Source: Poa pratensis
Taxonomy: Eukaryota > Streptophyta > Magnoliopsida > Poales > Poaceae
Direction of reading: 5' to 3'
NCBI GenBank assembly: GCA_947311845.1
Contig: CAMZMU010000089.1
Span: 23,526,435-23,590,434, forward strand
DNA: 64,000 nt
In this document: piece after piece, positions 48,092 through 59,549 of the stretch
Layout of the letters: each line of letters begins with the position of its first letter
Position numbering within the stretch: position 1 is the stretch's first letter
Notes under the pieces: generated by a model
Seen by the model: only the letters and a program-made list of their open reading frames with translations
Databases searched by the model: none
What the model was told of the DNA's origin: nothing
Program-made: the position numbers and the translations under genes

Positions 48092-49597
48092 AGTTGACAA
48101 ATATGTGATACGTCTCAAACGTATCTATAATTTTTGATGTTCCATGCTTGTTTTATACCAATTGCTACATGTTTTGCATCTACTTTATATCACTTTTATA
48201 CATTTTTTGGGACTAACCTATTAACAAGATGCCGAAGTGCCAGTTCCTGTTTTCTGCTGTTTTTGTATTCCAGAAAAGCTAGTCTGGAAATATTCTCGGA
48301 ATTGGACGAAACTTCACGGGGTCCCTATTTTTCTAGAACAAGCCTGAAGGACCGAAGGAGCAACGGAGAGGAGCCAGGAGGGCCCCACATGCACCTAGGG
48401 CGCGGGGCCCCCCTCTGTCGCGCCCTAGGGTGGTGTGGGCCCCTCGGGGCTCTCCATCCGCCGCCCTTTCGCCTACTTATTCCCCCGACGCGAAAACCCT
48501 AAGTACCTGAGCAAATATCCACGAAAAGTTCCAGAGACGCCGCCGCCGTCAACCCTAGCTCGGGAGGGTTCAGAACCTCTTCCCGGCACCCTGCCGGAGA
48601 GGGGAATCGTCACCGGAGGCTTCTACATCGCCATGCCTGCCTCCGGAGTGATGCGTGAGTAGTTCATCCTTGGACTACGGGTCCATAGCAGTAGCTAGAT
48701 GGTTGTCTCTCCACTTTGTTCCATCATGTTTAGATCTTGTGAGCTGCCCTACATGATCAAGATCATATTATTGTAATGCTACATGTTGTGTTTGCTGGGA
48801 TCCGATGAATATTGAATATTATGTCAAGTTGATTATCAATCTATCTCATATGTTATTTAAGATCTTGCATGCTTTCCGTTACTCGTAGATGCTTTGGCCA
48901 AGTAGATGCTTGTAACTCCAAGAGAGAGTATTTATGCTAGATAGTGGGTTCATGTCTCCGTTTAACCTGGGACAGTGACAGAAAGTTCTAAGATTGTGGA
49001 TGTGCTGTTGCCACTAGGGATAACCTAACGATGCTATGTCCACGGGCATATGTGTTTGTTTACATTACGCACTTTACTTAATGCAATTATCCGTTGCTTG
49101 CAACTTAATACCAACGGGGAATTCGGATGACAACCCAGCGGTGGATTATTAGTCATAGATGCTGTTGGATAACGATCTATGTATTATGTCGTAATGCCCA
49201 ATTAAATATCATAATAGTCAACATGTCATGTATATGCATTGTCATGCGCTCACTATTCGTCAATTGCCCAGCTGTAATTTGTTCACCCAACATGTTAGTT
49301 ATCTTTTATGGAGAGACACCACTAGTGAACTGTGGACCCCGGTCCATTCTTTTACACTGATTAAACAACCACAAACTGCAAACTGTTACTTTTTCATTCT
49401 CTGCAATTTAATACTCATCTTCCACATTATACGTTTAATCCTTTGATTTCAGCAAGTCAGTGAGATTGACAACCTCACTGTTTCGTTGGGGCAAAGTAGT
49501 TTGATTATGTTGTGTGCAGATTCCACGTCAACAGTCCAGACTCCCTGCGACAGCTATTTTTCTGGCGCCGTTGACAACCTTCTGAAGAGTTGCTGCT

Positions 49598-52500
49598 TGA
49601 TACGTCCAAAACGTATCTATAATTTTTGATTGTTTCATGCCATTTTTATGCTTTTAGCACTTGTTTTATATTAAGTTTATTATTTATTTGGACTAACCTA
49701 CTAATAGTTGCAAAAGTGCACAATGTTCTTGTTTTACTCTTTGATGTGTAGAAATTATCAAGAATACAAGAGGAAACCTTGTTGGAGTCGAATTGGGACT
49801 TTCCTGAAATCTGTCTGAGAACTTTTTACGAAGATTGCCAGTTTGACCCTCGAAGATGACGTTATATGGAGACCTGGCTGTTACGAAAGTTGTCACAATT
49901 TTCCATACGAAGATTTTAAGCCCGAGATCAGCCCAATCGGAGTTCGGACGCGGCCTGTAGGCCCGTTTTGGTGGAACCCTAAAAGGGGGTGACGGAAATC
50001 CGAGAAGATATATAAAGGGAGGAAACCTAATTCGTGGAGGACTCCTCCACCCACGAATTTCAGCCACCAAAAGCCACGTTTTTGCCTCCCCCATGGATCC
50101 CATCTCCATGGGGGAGGGCTCCCAAGAAGCCATGAAGGAGGGAGGCTAAGGGGCGGCGCTCCCCAAGCTTGCCGGCGGCGGGGAAAGGAGTTCCCCGCAC
50201 CGCCGGCGCCGCCGCCGCCGCCCTGCGCCGCCGCTGCCCCTCTCCGCCGTCTTCACCGCCATCTCCATCACCATCTCCTCCTTGTATTCAGTGGTTCATC
50301 CTCCCACAAACCTCTGTACCGTCCTATGTAAACATGGTGTTTGATGCTATAATATTTATCCTATGATTTACATCATGTTTCCGTAGTTTATTTGTCTTTT
50401 GATTGCTTAATTGAATGCATGAGGTTCATTAGAGTTGTATGTCTATATGGTGCTGTCCTTTGGTGTCCATTATACTTGTGCGCGCATGGATCAAACACCC
50501 TAGGGTTGGTAGTATTTGTAACGAAGCGGGGGAAGTTCTGCCGGAGTGACAGAAACCTGAGAACGCGAACCGATTAGTTGCACGTATGGGAGTAAGAGGA
50601 CCTTGAACTTAAGGCTATGGTTGGGGAAACCTTAATGCATTGTTAGTATTTGCGGATGCTTTCTAACAATCCAATCATATAGTACTTGTAATCCCAAGTA
50701 GTGGAGTGCATGTATATTTAGCCTCTCCCACATAGAAAACTGCATCGAAGACAATGAACCAAGTACCTTCACTAATTAATCTTGGACAAAGCCACCACAA
50801 TTACCACCACTTTTCCACACTCATGGTACTGTTAGTATATGGTTACTTAGTGTATTTTATTGCTGCAGCACTAACATTTACTTTCTTGTATTTATTATCT
50901 TGCAAAACTACCTCTCATACCCGTATTGCTACCGTAGTTTTATTTTCTAGATAATGCAAACGTTTAGTGTGCGTAGAGTTGTATCAGTGGTTGATAGAAC
51001 TTGAGAGAATACTTATCCTACCTTTAGCTCCTCGTTGGGTTCGACACTCTTACTTATCGAAAAGGCTACACGCGATCCCCTATACTTGTGGGTTATCAAG
51101 ACCTTTTCTGGCGCCGTTGCCGGGGAGCCATAGCGTAGGTTAATGTTCTTGTGTGCACTTGTTTGCTTTATCTCTAAGTAGTTTTTATTTTCAGTATTAA
51201 GTTGTTCTTTATCTTACTATGGATAGGGAATGCGAATTACAAAAAAAATTAGGTGTAGTTGTTATCTAAAAACGTTTTCAAAAAGAAAAGTGATTGGAAA
51301 GATGAGTAATGGTTAAATGGGGGTCGACCTTGAACACTTGTGTTCATGCCTATGAAACCAAAACAAATCTTTCCATGGAAGCTTTTCATTAAAAACATGT
51401 AAATATTGTAAATATTGTGTATATACCTCTGTACATAAAAATAAAATGCTAATTATAGTCTTTAGTTAATTGAAAGTTGATAGTTTTACTTTGCTGTCCA
51501 GAAACAGATTTTCTGTGCTCCACCGTATTAAATGTTTAAAATCACCAGAACGTGATCTTGATCTGAAATTTCTTGAGTGCAAAGTGATGCTTATTAGCTT
51601 TCTTTCATTAGACTAACTTTTTCTGATTTAAGGTACGTAGATAGGTCGAAAAATTCGATCTTTACTGACTGTTCTGTTTAGACAGATTTTGTGCTTCTCT
51701 GTAAATAAAATCGTGATAAATCTCAGAATAGTATTTTGACTTGAAATTTTTGTGCATAAACCTGAGATTATTATCTTTCTTTCATTAGACTAAAGTTTTT
51801 CGATTTGAGCTACTTAACTATCTCGTTGAATGCCATCTTTACGGACTGTTCAGTTTTGACAGATTTCTTTGTTTATTCAATATTGTACTTGGTGTTGTTA
51901 GTTTCATTAGTTTTTCGACGGACAACGGAAATCATGAACACCTTAGTATATACAGTGGCTAATGTTGAGTAAAAATTATAAAACTTGTCAATGCTTGAAC
52001 ATGAGTGGATTTTATTTAATGAGTACTAACCCTACTAATGAGTTTTGTGAAGTTTTATGTGGATGTAGCTTATAAGATCTAATCAATATGGTGATATGAG
52101 ATGAATAAGAAGACGCAAGAGCTCAAGCTTGGGGATGTGTAGGTGCATCCCAAGAACATATTCAAGAAGATACAATCATCTAAGCTTGGGGATGCCCGAG
52201 TCATCCCCCTATTCATCAACTAACATGAGGTTGTCTCGTTCATACTCTATATTACCCGTCCACATGATATGTATTGTCTTAACTTGTATTATAATTGCTT
52301 TTATATGTCTTGGTTTTACCTTCTTTAGTTTTATTAGGCTCCTTATTTGGTTTCGATTGCTTCTTTACTTTCACTTATAAATTCAAAATAACAAAAATAT
52401 TTTCTTTTGTTTTGCTTCTTTGTTTGGTTCTTTATTTTAATTTTATTTGGGTTTTACTTTTGATTTTTATTTAGAGTTTTCCTTGCTGTAGCTAGCATGT

Positions 52501-55500
52501 TTAGGTCTTGCTTAGCCTCTGGTTTCTTAGTTTATCAAAAATAAAGTACCAAGTTTTATCCATTTAGCTTAGTTGATACATATGTAAAAAGTGATTTTCT
52601 GTTTTCGGTATCTACTGCTTATTGCGCGATTTTTCATATTTTACTGGAAGCTCTAAAAATCACGAAAAAATTACTGATGTTGTAGCACCTAATCCTCTGC
52701 ATGTACAAAAATTGGCTAAAATTTCGGGCATGTTTAAGTGCACCTAAAAATTGCGTTTTCCAGCTGCTGTTTTTCTGGACAGATTCTGACTTTTGTTGCA
52801 AGAGTGGCCTCTTTTCGTTTTCATTTGATTTTTAATGGTTCTTACCTTTCATTTATAAGTTGGCCATTTAAGCAACCTTTCTGTAACTTAAAAACAAAAT
52901 TTTATTTGGTTTAATAGTAGCACTTGGGAAATATTATCTATTGTACTAATGTCTAACCGCAGAAAAGAATGGGAAAGTTTTTGTGTTGAAGTTTTTTCAC
53001 AGAGAATGAAGGAACACCAAACTATGGAATATTGAAGAATTACCAAAGTCATAAGCTTGGGGATGTCCCCGCATCCCTCTTCATCAATAACCCCACGGTT
53101 TGCAAACCTTTAAACTTTGTTTTTTGAGCAACATAGGAACTTAACTAAACTTGAAGCGGCTGTATTTTATTATCTATTTATCTTAGCATCAAACACCAGT
53201 TACATTAATAAGTGGATCGTCACATATTTTATTTATCCTCTGTTTTCAATGTTTACTTGGTTAATGGATTACTTGTTGAAACTTAAAAATGATGTGTGAA
53301 TAATACTGTTTAGTAGTTTATGTTTTCTTATGGTTAGTCTCAACTAGCTAATAGTGCATATTATGTTATTTTGATATCAACATGCATTGTCCTGTTCATA
53401 AGATGGTATGGTATTGTGGTATCCTCCTCTGAATAATTCACTTGAATCGACTTGGCACATGCTCACACATGTTATGACTGAAAAATAAAAGTCAATTAAG
53501 CCTTGATGATCTATTTTGCCTCAGAGTTTTAGTATCGTTTTTATGCCTCCGTTAATTTTATTTTGTCGCAAGCATGATTATGACCGTTATCGCTCTCGTG
53601 GTTGTCGCTTCCCAGTCTATTGCTAGCCTTCACTTGTACTGAGCGGGAATGCTGCTCGTGCATCCAAATCCTTAAAACCAAGTTATCCCAAAGAGTCCAC
53701 CAAAAAATTCCTATGCATGGTATTTCAAGCCATTCCAAGTAAATTTGCATGTGCTACCTTTAAAACCTTCAAAATATTTCTCTTTTTGTGTCAATGTTTA
53801 CTAGCTCATGAGGAATTAGTGTGGTTATTCTTTATTCTATTTGTCAAATGGACTTTTACACCTGGACTAGTGGCATATACATCCGCTTATCCAATAACTT
53901 GCAAAAAGAGCTGGCAACGGGGTGCCCAGTCCCAATTAATTACAACTTTAACCAATTAATTCTCTTCACACTTTTGCCCTGATTCATCAGTAAGCAATGA
54001 CAAACAGTGAAATACCTGAATGTGTGTAAACCAAAGAGAAAGAGGGATGATCTGCCTTGCTGGTAGAAATAACGTCCTTCATGGGAGCCGCTCTTAAAAG
54101 TCCGTTTGACAGGTAGAATACTGTTCTCACCCGCTACCATTCGTTGACAATTAACAAACACCTCTCAAAACATTTTTACCTCTGTTTTTAAAAAAAAAGC
54201 TCTAGCACGTGTTAATCCCTGCTTCCCTCTGCGAAGGGCCAATCTTTTATTTTTATGTTGAGTCACCATCCTTTCTTTGAGCACTTCTTCGAGAGCATAG
54301 CTGTCGTTCTTAGTGTAATGTGCTTGTCCCAGAATACGATTAATTGAGGTATAACCATGATGCTTTTATCTTTGATATCTCTATATCTAGTCTTCACTTG
54401 AACTTCAGAGGTGCCTTGGCATTTATGTTTTGCTCCACAATTAAGGGCAAGCGAGATACCACTCTATCATGCTTTATTATGGTCATTACAATCTTGTTGA
54501 TGTTTATAAATTTCATGTTATAAGCTCTTAGTTCGTTGATACTTTTCATTAGGAAACATGATTGCTAAGTTTTATTATCCATACATCATGCAATTGTTAA
54601 AGACCTGATCATAGCATTTACAATCAAAAATTATTTTGTTATCATTTACCTACTCGAGGACGAGCAGGAATTAAGCTTGGGGATGTTGATACGTCCAAAA
54701 CGTATCTATAATTTTTGATTGTTTCATGCCATTTTTATGCTTTTAGCACTTGTTTTATATTAAGTTTATTATTTATTTGGACTAACCTACTAATAGTTGC
54801 AAAAGTGCACAATGTTCTTGTTTTACTCTTTGATGTGTAGAAATTATCAAGAATACAAGAGGAAACCTTGTTGGAGTCGAATTGGGACTTTCCTGAAATC
54901 TGTCTGAGAACTTTTTACGAAGATTGCCAGTTTGACCCTCGAAGATGACGTTATATGGAGACCTGGCTGTTACGAAAGTTGTCACAATTTTCCATACGAA
55001 GATTTTAAGCCCGAGATCAGCCCAATCGGAGTTCGGACGCGGCCTGTAGGCCCGTTTTGGTGGAACCCTAAAAGGGGGTGACGGAAATCCGAGAAGATAT
55101 ATAAAGGGAGGAAACCTAATTCGTGGAGGACTCCTCCACCCACGAATTTCAGCCACCAAAAGCCACGTTTTTGCCTCCCCCATGGATCCCATCTCCATGG
55201 GGGAGGGCTCCCAAGAAGCCATGAAGGAGGGAGGCTAAGGGGCGGCGCTCCCCAAGCTTGCCGGCGGCGGGGAAAGGAGTTCCCCGCACCGCCGGCGCCG
55301 CCGCCGCCCTGCGCCGCCGCGCTGCCCCTCTCCGCCGTCTTCACCGCCATCTCCATCACCATCTCCTCCTTGTATTCAGTGGTTCATCCTCCCACAAACC
55401 TCTGTACCGTCCTATGTAAACATGGTGTTTGATGCTATAATATTTATCCTATGATTTACATCATGTTTCCGTAGTTTATTTGTCTTTTGATTGCTTAATT

Positions 55501-56182
55501 GAATGCATGAGGTTCATTAGAGTTGTATGTCTATATGGTGCTGTCCTTTGGTGTCCATTATACTTGTGCGCGCATGGATCAAACACCCTAGGGTTGGTAG
55601 TATTTGTAACGAAGCGGGGGAAGTTCTGCCGGAGTGACAGAAACCTGAGAACGCGAACCGATTAGTTGCACGTATGGGAGTAAGAGGACCTTGAACTTAA
55701 GGCTATGGTTGGGGAAACCTTAATGCATTGTTAGTATTTGCGGATGCTTTCTAACAATCCAATCATATAGTACTTGTAATCCCAAGTAGTGGAGTGCATG
55801 TATATTTAGCCTCTCCCACATAGAAAACTGCATCGAAGACAATGAACCAAGTACCTTCACTAATTAATCTTGGACAAAGCCACCACAATTACCACCACTT
55901 TTCCACACTCATGGTACTGTTAGTATATGGTTACTTAGTGTATTTTATTGCTGCAGCACTAACATTTACTTGTATTTATTATCTTGCAAAACTACCTCTC
56001 ATACCCGTATTGCTACCGTAGTTTTATTTTCTAGATAATGCAAACGTTTAGTGTGCGTAGAGTTGTATCAGTGGTTGATAGAACTTGAGAGAATACTTAT
56101 CCTACCTTTAGCTCCTCGTTGGGTTCGACACTCTTACTTATCGAAAAGGCTACACGCGATCCCCTATACTTGTGGGTTATCA
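49598..56182 (+). mobile_element. LTR retrotransposon 2, very young, non-coding (6.6 kb)
   Basis: LTRs 49598-51098 (1501 bp) and 54687-56182 (1496 bp) begin TGATACGTCCAAAACG and end TTATCA. The TSD is CTGCT at 49593-49597 and 56183-56187. The LTRs appear to differ by three small indels only (a GCC unit, 2 bp, and 4 bp near 50883/55970), with no substitution that I can see. The PBS TGGCGCCGTTGCCGGGG is at 51109-51125. The 3.6-kb interior has no gag or pol frame. A polypurine-like AAGCTTGGGGATGT directly precedes the 3' LTR. It must be moved by proteins from a relative. Confidence 0.93.
51099..54686 (+). other. Internal region of retrotransposon 2
   Basis: Non-coding. PPT-like AAGCTTGGGGATG copies stand at 52125, 52182, 53053 and 54673. 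The first three are followed by an inverted CATCCC partner, so each can fold as a hairpin. The block 53859-54265 is shared with retrotransposon 1. Other stretches are T-rich with no recognisable gene. Confidence 0.75.
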
Positions 56183-56384
56183 CTGCTCCTACTGGTTCGA
56201 TAACCTTGGTTTCTTTCTGAGGGAAAACTTGCAGCTGACTACATCATACCTTCCTCTTGGGGTCTCCCAACGAACGTGTGTTCCACGTCAGCAAGCCCGC
56301 GCGGCTGGAGATCTTTAGTCCCGGTTCATCACACGAACCGGGACTAACGATATGTGTTTTTTGTTTTCTTTTCGATTAATTTTC

Positions 56385-56420
56385 AGGGTTTAGGGTTTAG
56401 GAGGGGTTTAGGGTTTCGGA
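56385..56420 (+). repeat. Short interstitial telomere-like run
   Basis: GGGTTTAGGGTTTAGG, then GGGTTTAGGGTTT, inside the CACTA element. A few units only, too short to be a former chromosome end. Confidence 0.6.
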
Positions 56421-56483
56421 TGTTTTCCATCGTACGGGGATCACGTCGATGCGCCAAAAATGCGTTTTCGTATATAAAGTACT

Positions 56484-56632
56484 ACATGAAGATCACGTTG
56501 ATGTATATATATATATAACACATACAATTACATGAAGATCACGTTGATGCATATATATATAACACATATAAAGTACTACATGAAGATCACGTTTTCGTAT
56601 AAAGTACTTAATTACATGGAGATCACTAGTAC
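56484..56632 (+). repeat. Tandem repeat in the CACTA element
   Basis: Four copies of ACATGAAGATCACGTT (one with GGAG), three of them followed by variants of GATGYATATATATAACACAT. Unit about 45 bp. It lies just past the end of the Ulp1-type gene. Confidence 0.75.
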
Positions 56633-56667
56633 ATGGAGGCATATTATTCTTCGCTATAGTGGTACTC

Positions 56668-59545
56668 TCCGGTTTCAGGTCTGACCTCCGCAAGGAGAAA
56701 TCCCGCCAATTCCTCCGCAATTGCTTTTATGCGGTCCTCTGGTAGCAGCGCGTTCCGCTTCCTTGCCAACTTTAAAAGAAGGAGACCAAAATGAATACAT
56801 GAGTTGTGTGTATATATATCAAATCATCATAAAACAATTATGAATGAAACTCAACACAATTGATGGTAACAAAATAAAATTGTGAATAATATTTACGTAC
56901 ATCTTCATTTCTTTGATTATTGAATCTCTCACTGGTCCTCATGTGAATGTACTCGCAAACGTAGTATCCACATAAATTAGTCCCTTGTGGCTGTTGCAGG
57001 CACCACTGTACGAGAATAGAATTCAATCAAATAATAACCAAACATGATAATGGTATTGAAATTAGAATTAAAGAGATGCGTGGACCTAGGTAGTACTACT
57101 TACTTGGTTCAGACAAAAACTCAGCTTCGGTTTCCATTCACCGGCTTCTTCCTCGATGAATGATTTCGAAACGCTGCCCGACAAAGAAAATGAACAAAGG
57201 AGTTATTAATTACTTGATATCAGGAAATGAACGAAAGAGGCCAATATAGTGCGATAAGAATTGAAATTACTCTTGGAGCATATCAACCACGCTCTTGAAT
57301 TCTTTAGGATCTCTCCTTAATGAGTCCAGGACTTCAACTTCTCCAGCGTCAATTTTAATGACTAGAAGAATAAAGTGGAACCTGCGCACGTTTATATACG
57401 CAGTCATGCATAACTCATCAATTACACTTAACATCAGGTGAGTAAAATAGAATGTGTACAAGACAGTAACACTCAATTGAAGTTCTAAGGAAAAAGTATT
57501 TCTTTTTTTGGTATGTTGTCGCTTCAAAAACCTTAGCAAAAGGGCCTTTGTGTCCTTGGCACACATTTCTATGGTGACTTCATGAATTTTATCCGGATCA
57601 ATGAACCCAATGTCCCTGATTCCTTCCCTTTTGCATTCGAGAATCTTCATTCTGCATAATAGCGTACGAAAGATTATAGTGAGGATAATTACAGACAATG
57701 AACGAGCTGAGCTAAAGACTTAAATTACAGAAATAAATCACTTACAGACAATAGCAACTGATGATAGCTTTGTCGAGGGCGTCTTTATTGTATAACTGAA
57801 AAAGTTCGGTAAACTCAGCATGCACACCGTATTCTTGGAAGTAGTGCTCTTTCTTAACTCCCGCCATGATACCGATTTTCCCTTCCTTTGCGGCTTTCAA
57901 GTACCATTTATGCAACTGACGCATTTTTGTTGTTAGATACTTGACCTGCTCAGGTCTGACCAAAGACTGCCCGGCAACATATTTCCATGCTACCTCAGCT
58001 ATGGGCAAACCAGTGTCGCCTATGCGTTGTTGAGCAACATTGAGACCAGTACTGTCGTTCTGTATGTCCTTGTCGGGAAACACCTTGAGCGGGGGGACCG
58101 ATTGTACATCCTGTTCTCCGAGATGGGGAACTTTTTTCCCGCTTTTCCGCTGCTCCATCTGTGAGCTATATGACTTGTTAATAGAGCGTTCATAGTCTGA
58201 TGGGCGGAGACGGCTGACGCTCCAGAAATCGAGATGGACTCGCGCTAGGGTCCCTATCGGGGAGGGGAGGACTTTGCTGAGGTGGATTGCTACCCGGAGG
58301 AGTCGGTGGCCTTGGCACCGAGCCTGGAAACACGATGTATTTCTTGTTCCATAGAACGAAACCATGCTTGACTTCTCCCTGTGTCTTCTCCTCGTCACCT
58401 CCAGGAATGTCAAGCTCCAGTGTGTCAAATCCTGGCATAATTTCATCCAACCCGACACGAGCATAGCCAGCTGGAATCTGACCAAGATGGTAGCTTCCTC
58501 CAGGTTGATTTGGTAAAGCATAGCCGACTGCCACCTTGCAGGATATGTTCTTCATTGACATATGTAGCTCACAACTTGTCTTCTTCGTGACATCATCCAC
58601 GGGGTAGTGAGCCGTCGGCGGTTCGAATACGGAATTTTCTAGCTGCGTGGAACCCACGCTGCTTTTCCGCTGATCAGATGGGACGGCATCGACTTCAGGA
58701 CCTTCTAGCTGCTGCTGAGATATCCTTTGCTGACTAATTGATTCCAGTTGCTCCTCCTGCCGCTGCACCTTGCGTTCCAATTCCGATAACCGGTCTAACT
58801 CCTTCTTCTTCTTTATCTGACGGCTTCTATAACTTTCAGCGTACTCTGGAAACCTTTTCTTCCACGAAACACCGGGTCCATAGCCTCGACATCGTCCAAC
58901 ATGTTCAGGATTCCCGAGGGCGAGTGTCAGCTCGTCGTTCTCTCTCTCGGGCTGGTACTCTCCCTTTCAAACTTTTTCTATTGCGTCCTCAAGCTCTTTG
59001 GAGATTTTTTCAACTTTTTCCTTCCATTTTCCCTTTGCAACAATCTGCCCTGTCTGTGGGTCCAACGCTGCCCCATGCGCGTACAACCAGAACTTGGACT
59101 TCTCGGGCCAGTCTGCTGTCTGTGGAATGATCCCTTTAGCATGCAGTTCTGCTTCAAAGGCTTCGCACTTAGGCACGACAGTCTTGTAGTCACCTGTCCC
59201 CAAAGTATGGTGATATGTCTTCTTCGCGGCATTTGCCTTATTTATGGCCGATCGGGCCACGGCGGCAGACGATTCCTTAAACGCCACAAATGCGGGCCAG
59301 TCATGTTTTATCTTCTCTAGTGCTCCAGTGAAATCTGGAGCTTGTTTTTTCTTCTGATAATTTCTCCATAATGTTTTCTTCTAGGTCTAGAATTGTGTGG
59401 CACTCTTCATAAGAGTCCACTGCTTGACTTTCTCCTTCTTGTCATCTGTGAGGCCTCGCGGTAGGTTGAAATGTGTCAAGAGCGTCTCCCAAAGCAAATC
59501 TTTTCTTCTTTGGTCGACATAACTAGCTCCATCGTTGTCATCCTT
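56668..59545 (-). pseudogene. CACTA accessory protein: Transposase_24-like region plus Ulp1 (C48) protease, broken
   Basis: Second CACTA gene. From about 59545 it reads YVDQRRKDLLWETLLTHFNL, HDWPAFVAFKESS, KFWLYAHGAALDPQTGQIVA and GNPEHVGRCRGYGPGVSWKK (transposase_24-like), then a Gln-rich coiled coil and a Pro-rich linker. Ulp1-like exons follow: KREGIRDIGFIDPDKIHEVT, FHFILLVIKIDAGEVEVLDS (catalytic His and Asp, exon 57381 to about 57268), QQPQGTNLCGYYVCEYIHMR (oxyanion Gln and catalytic Cys, exon 57005-56901) and a last exon ending HYSEE at about 56668. Damage: two TAG codons near 59385-59395, TGA near 58966, a frameshift near 58190 and a lost splice frame near 57490. SUMO-type proteases are known passengers of plant transposons; this one is probably dead. 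Confidence 0.72.
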
Positions 59546-59549
59546 CGGC

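Larger units (their letters stand above)
47405..56293 (+). mobile_element. LTR element 3, rearranged, inserted in the CACTA element
   Basis: Bounded by TG (47405) and CA (56293) with TSD AGCCC at 47400-47404 and 56294-56298. It comprises a 5' LTR truncated after about 265 bp (to about 47667), 440 bp of unrelated DNA with a Myb/SANT-like fragment, and a full LTR (48106-49597 plus 56188-56293) split by retrotransposon 2. Its LTRs are related to those of retrotransposon 1 (same TGATACGTCTCAAACG start, and the PBS-like TTCTGGCGCCGTTG near 49560) but clearly diverged. No gag or pol remains. Confidence 0.75.

Noticed and set aside
56385..56420. Relic chromosome end or fusion site
   Set aside because: Only a few TTTAGGG units, interrupted and embedded in a CACTA element.
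58738..59320. Plus-strand frames of 130-139 codons
   Set aside because: Opposite-strand shadows of the Transposase_24/Ulp1 gene; no family resemblance.
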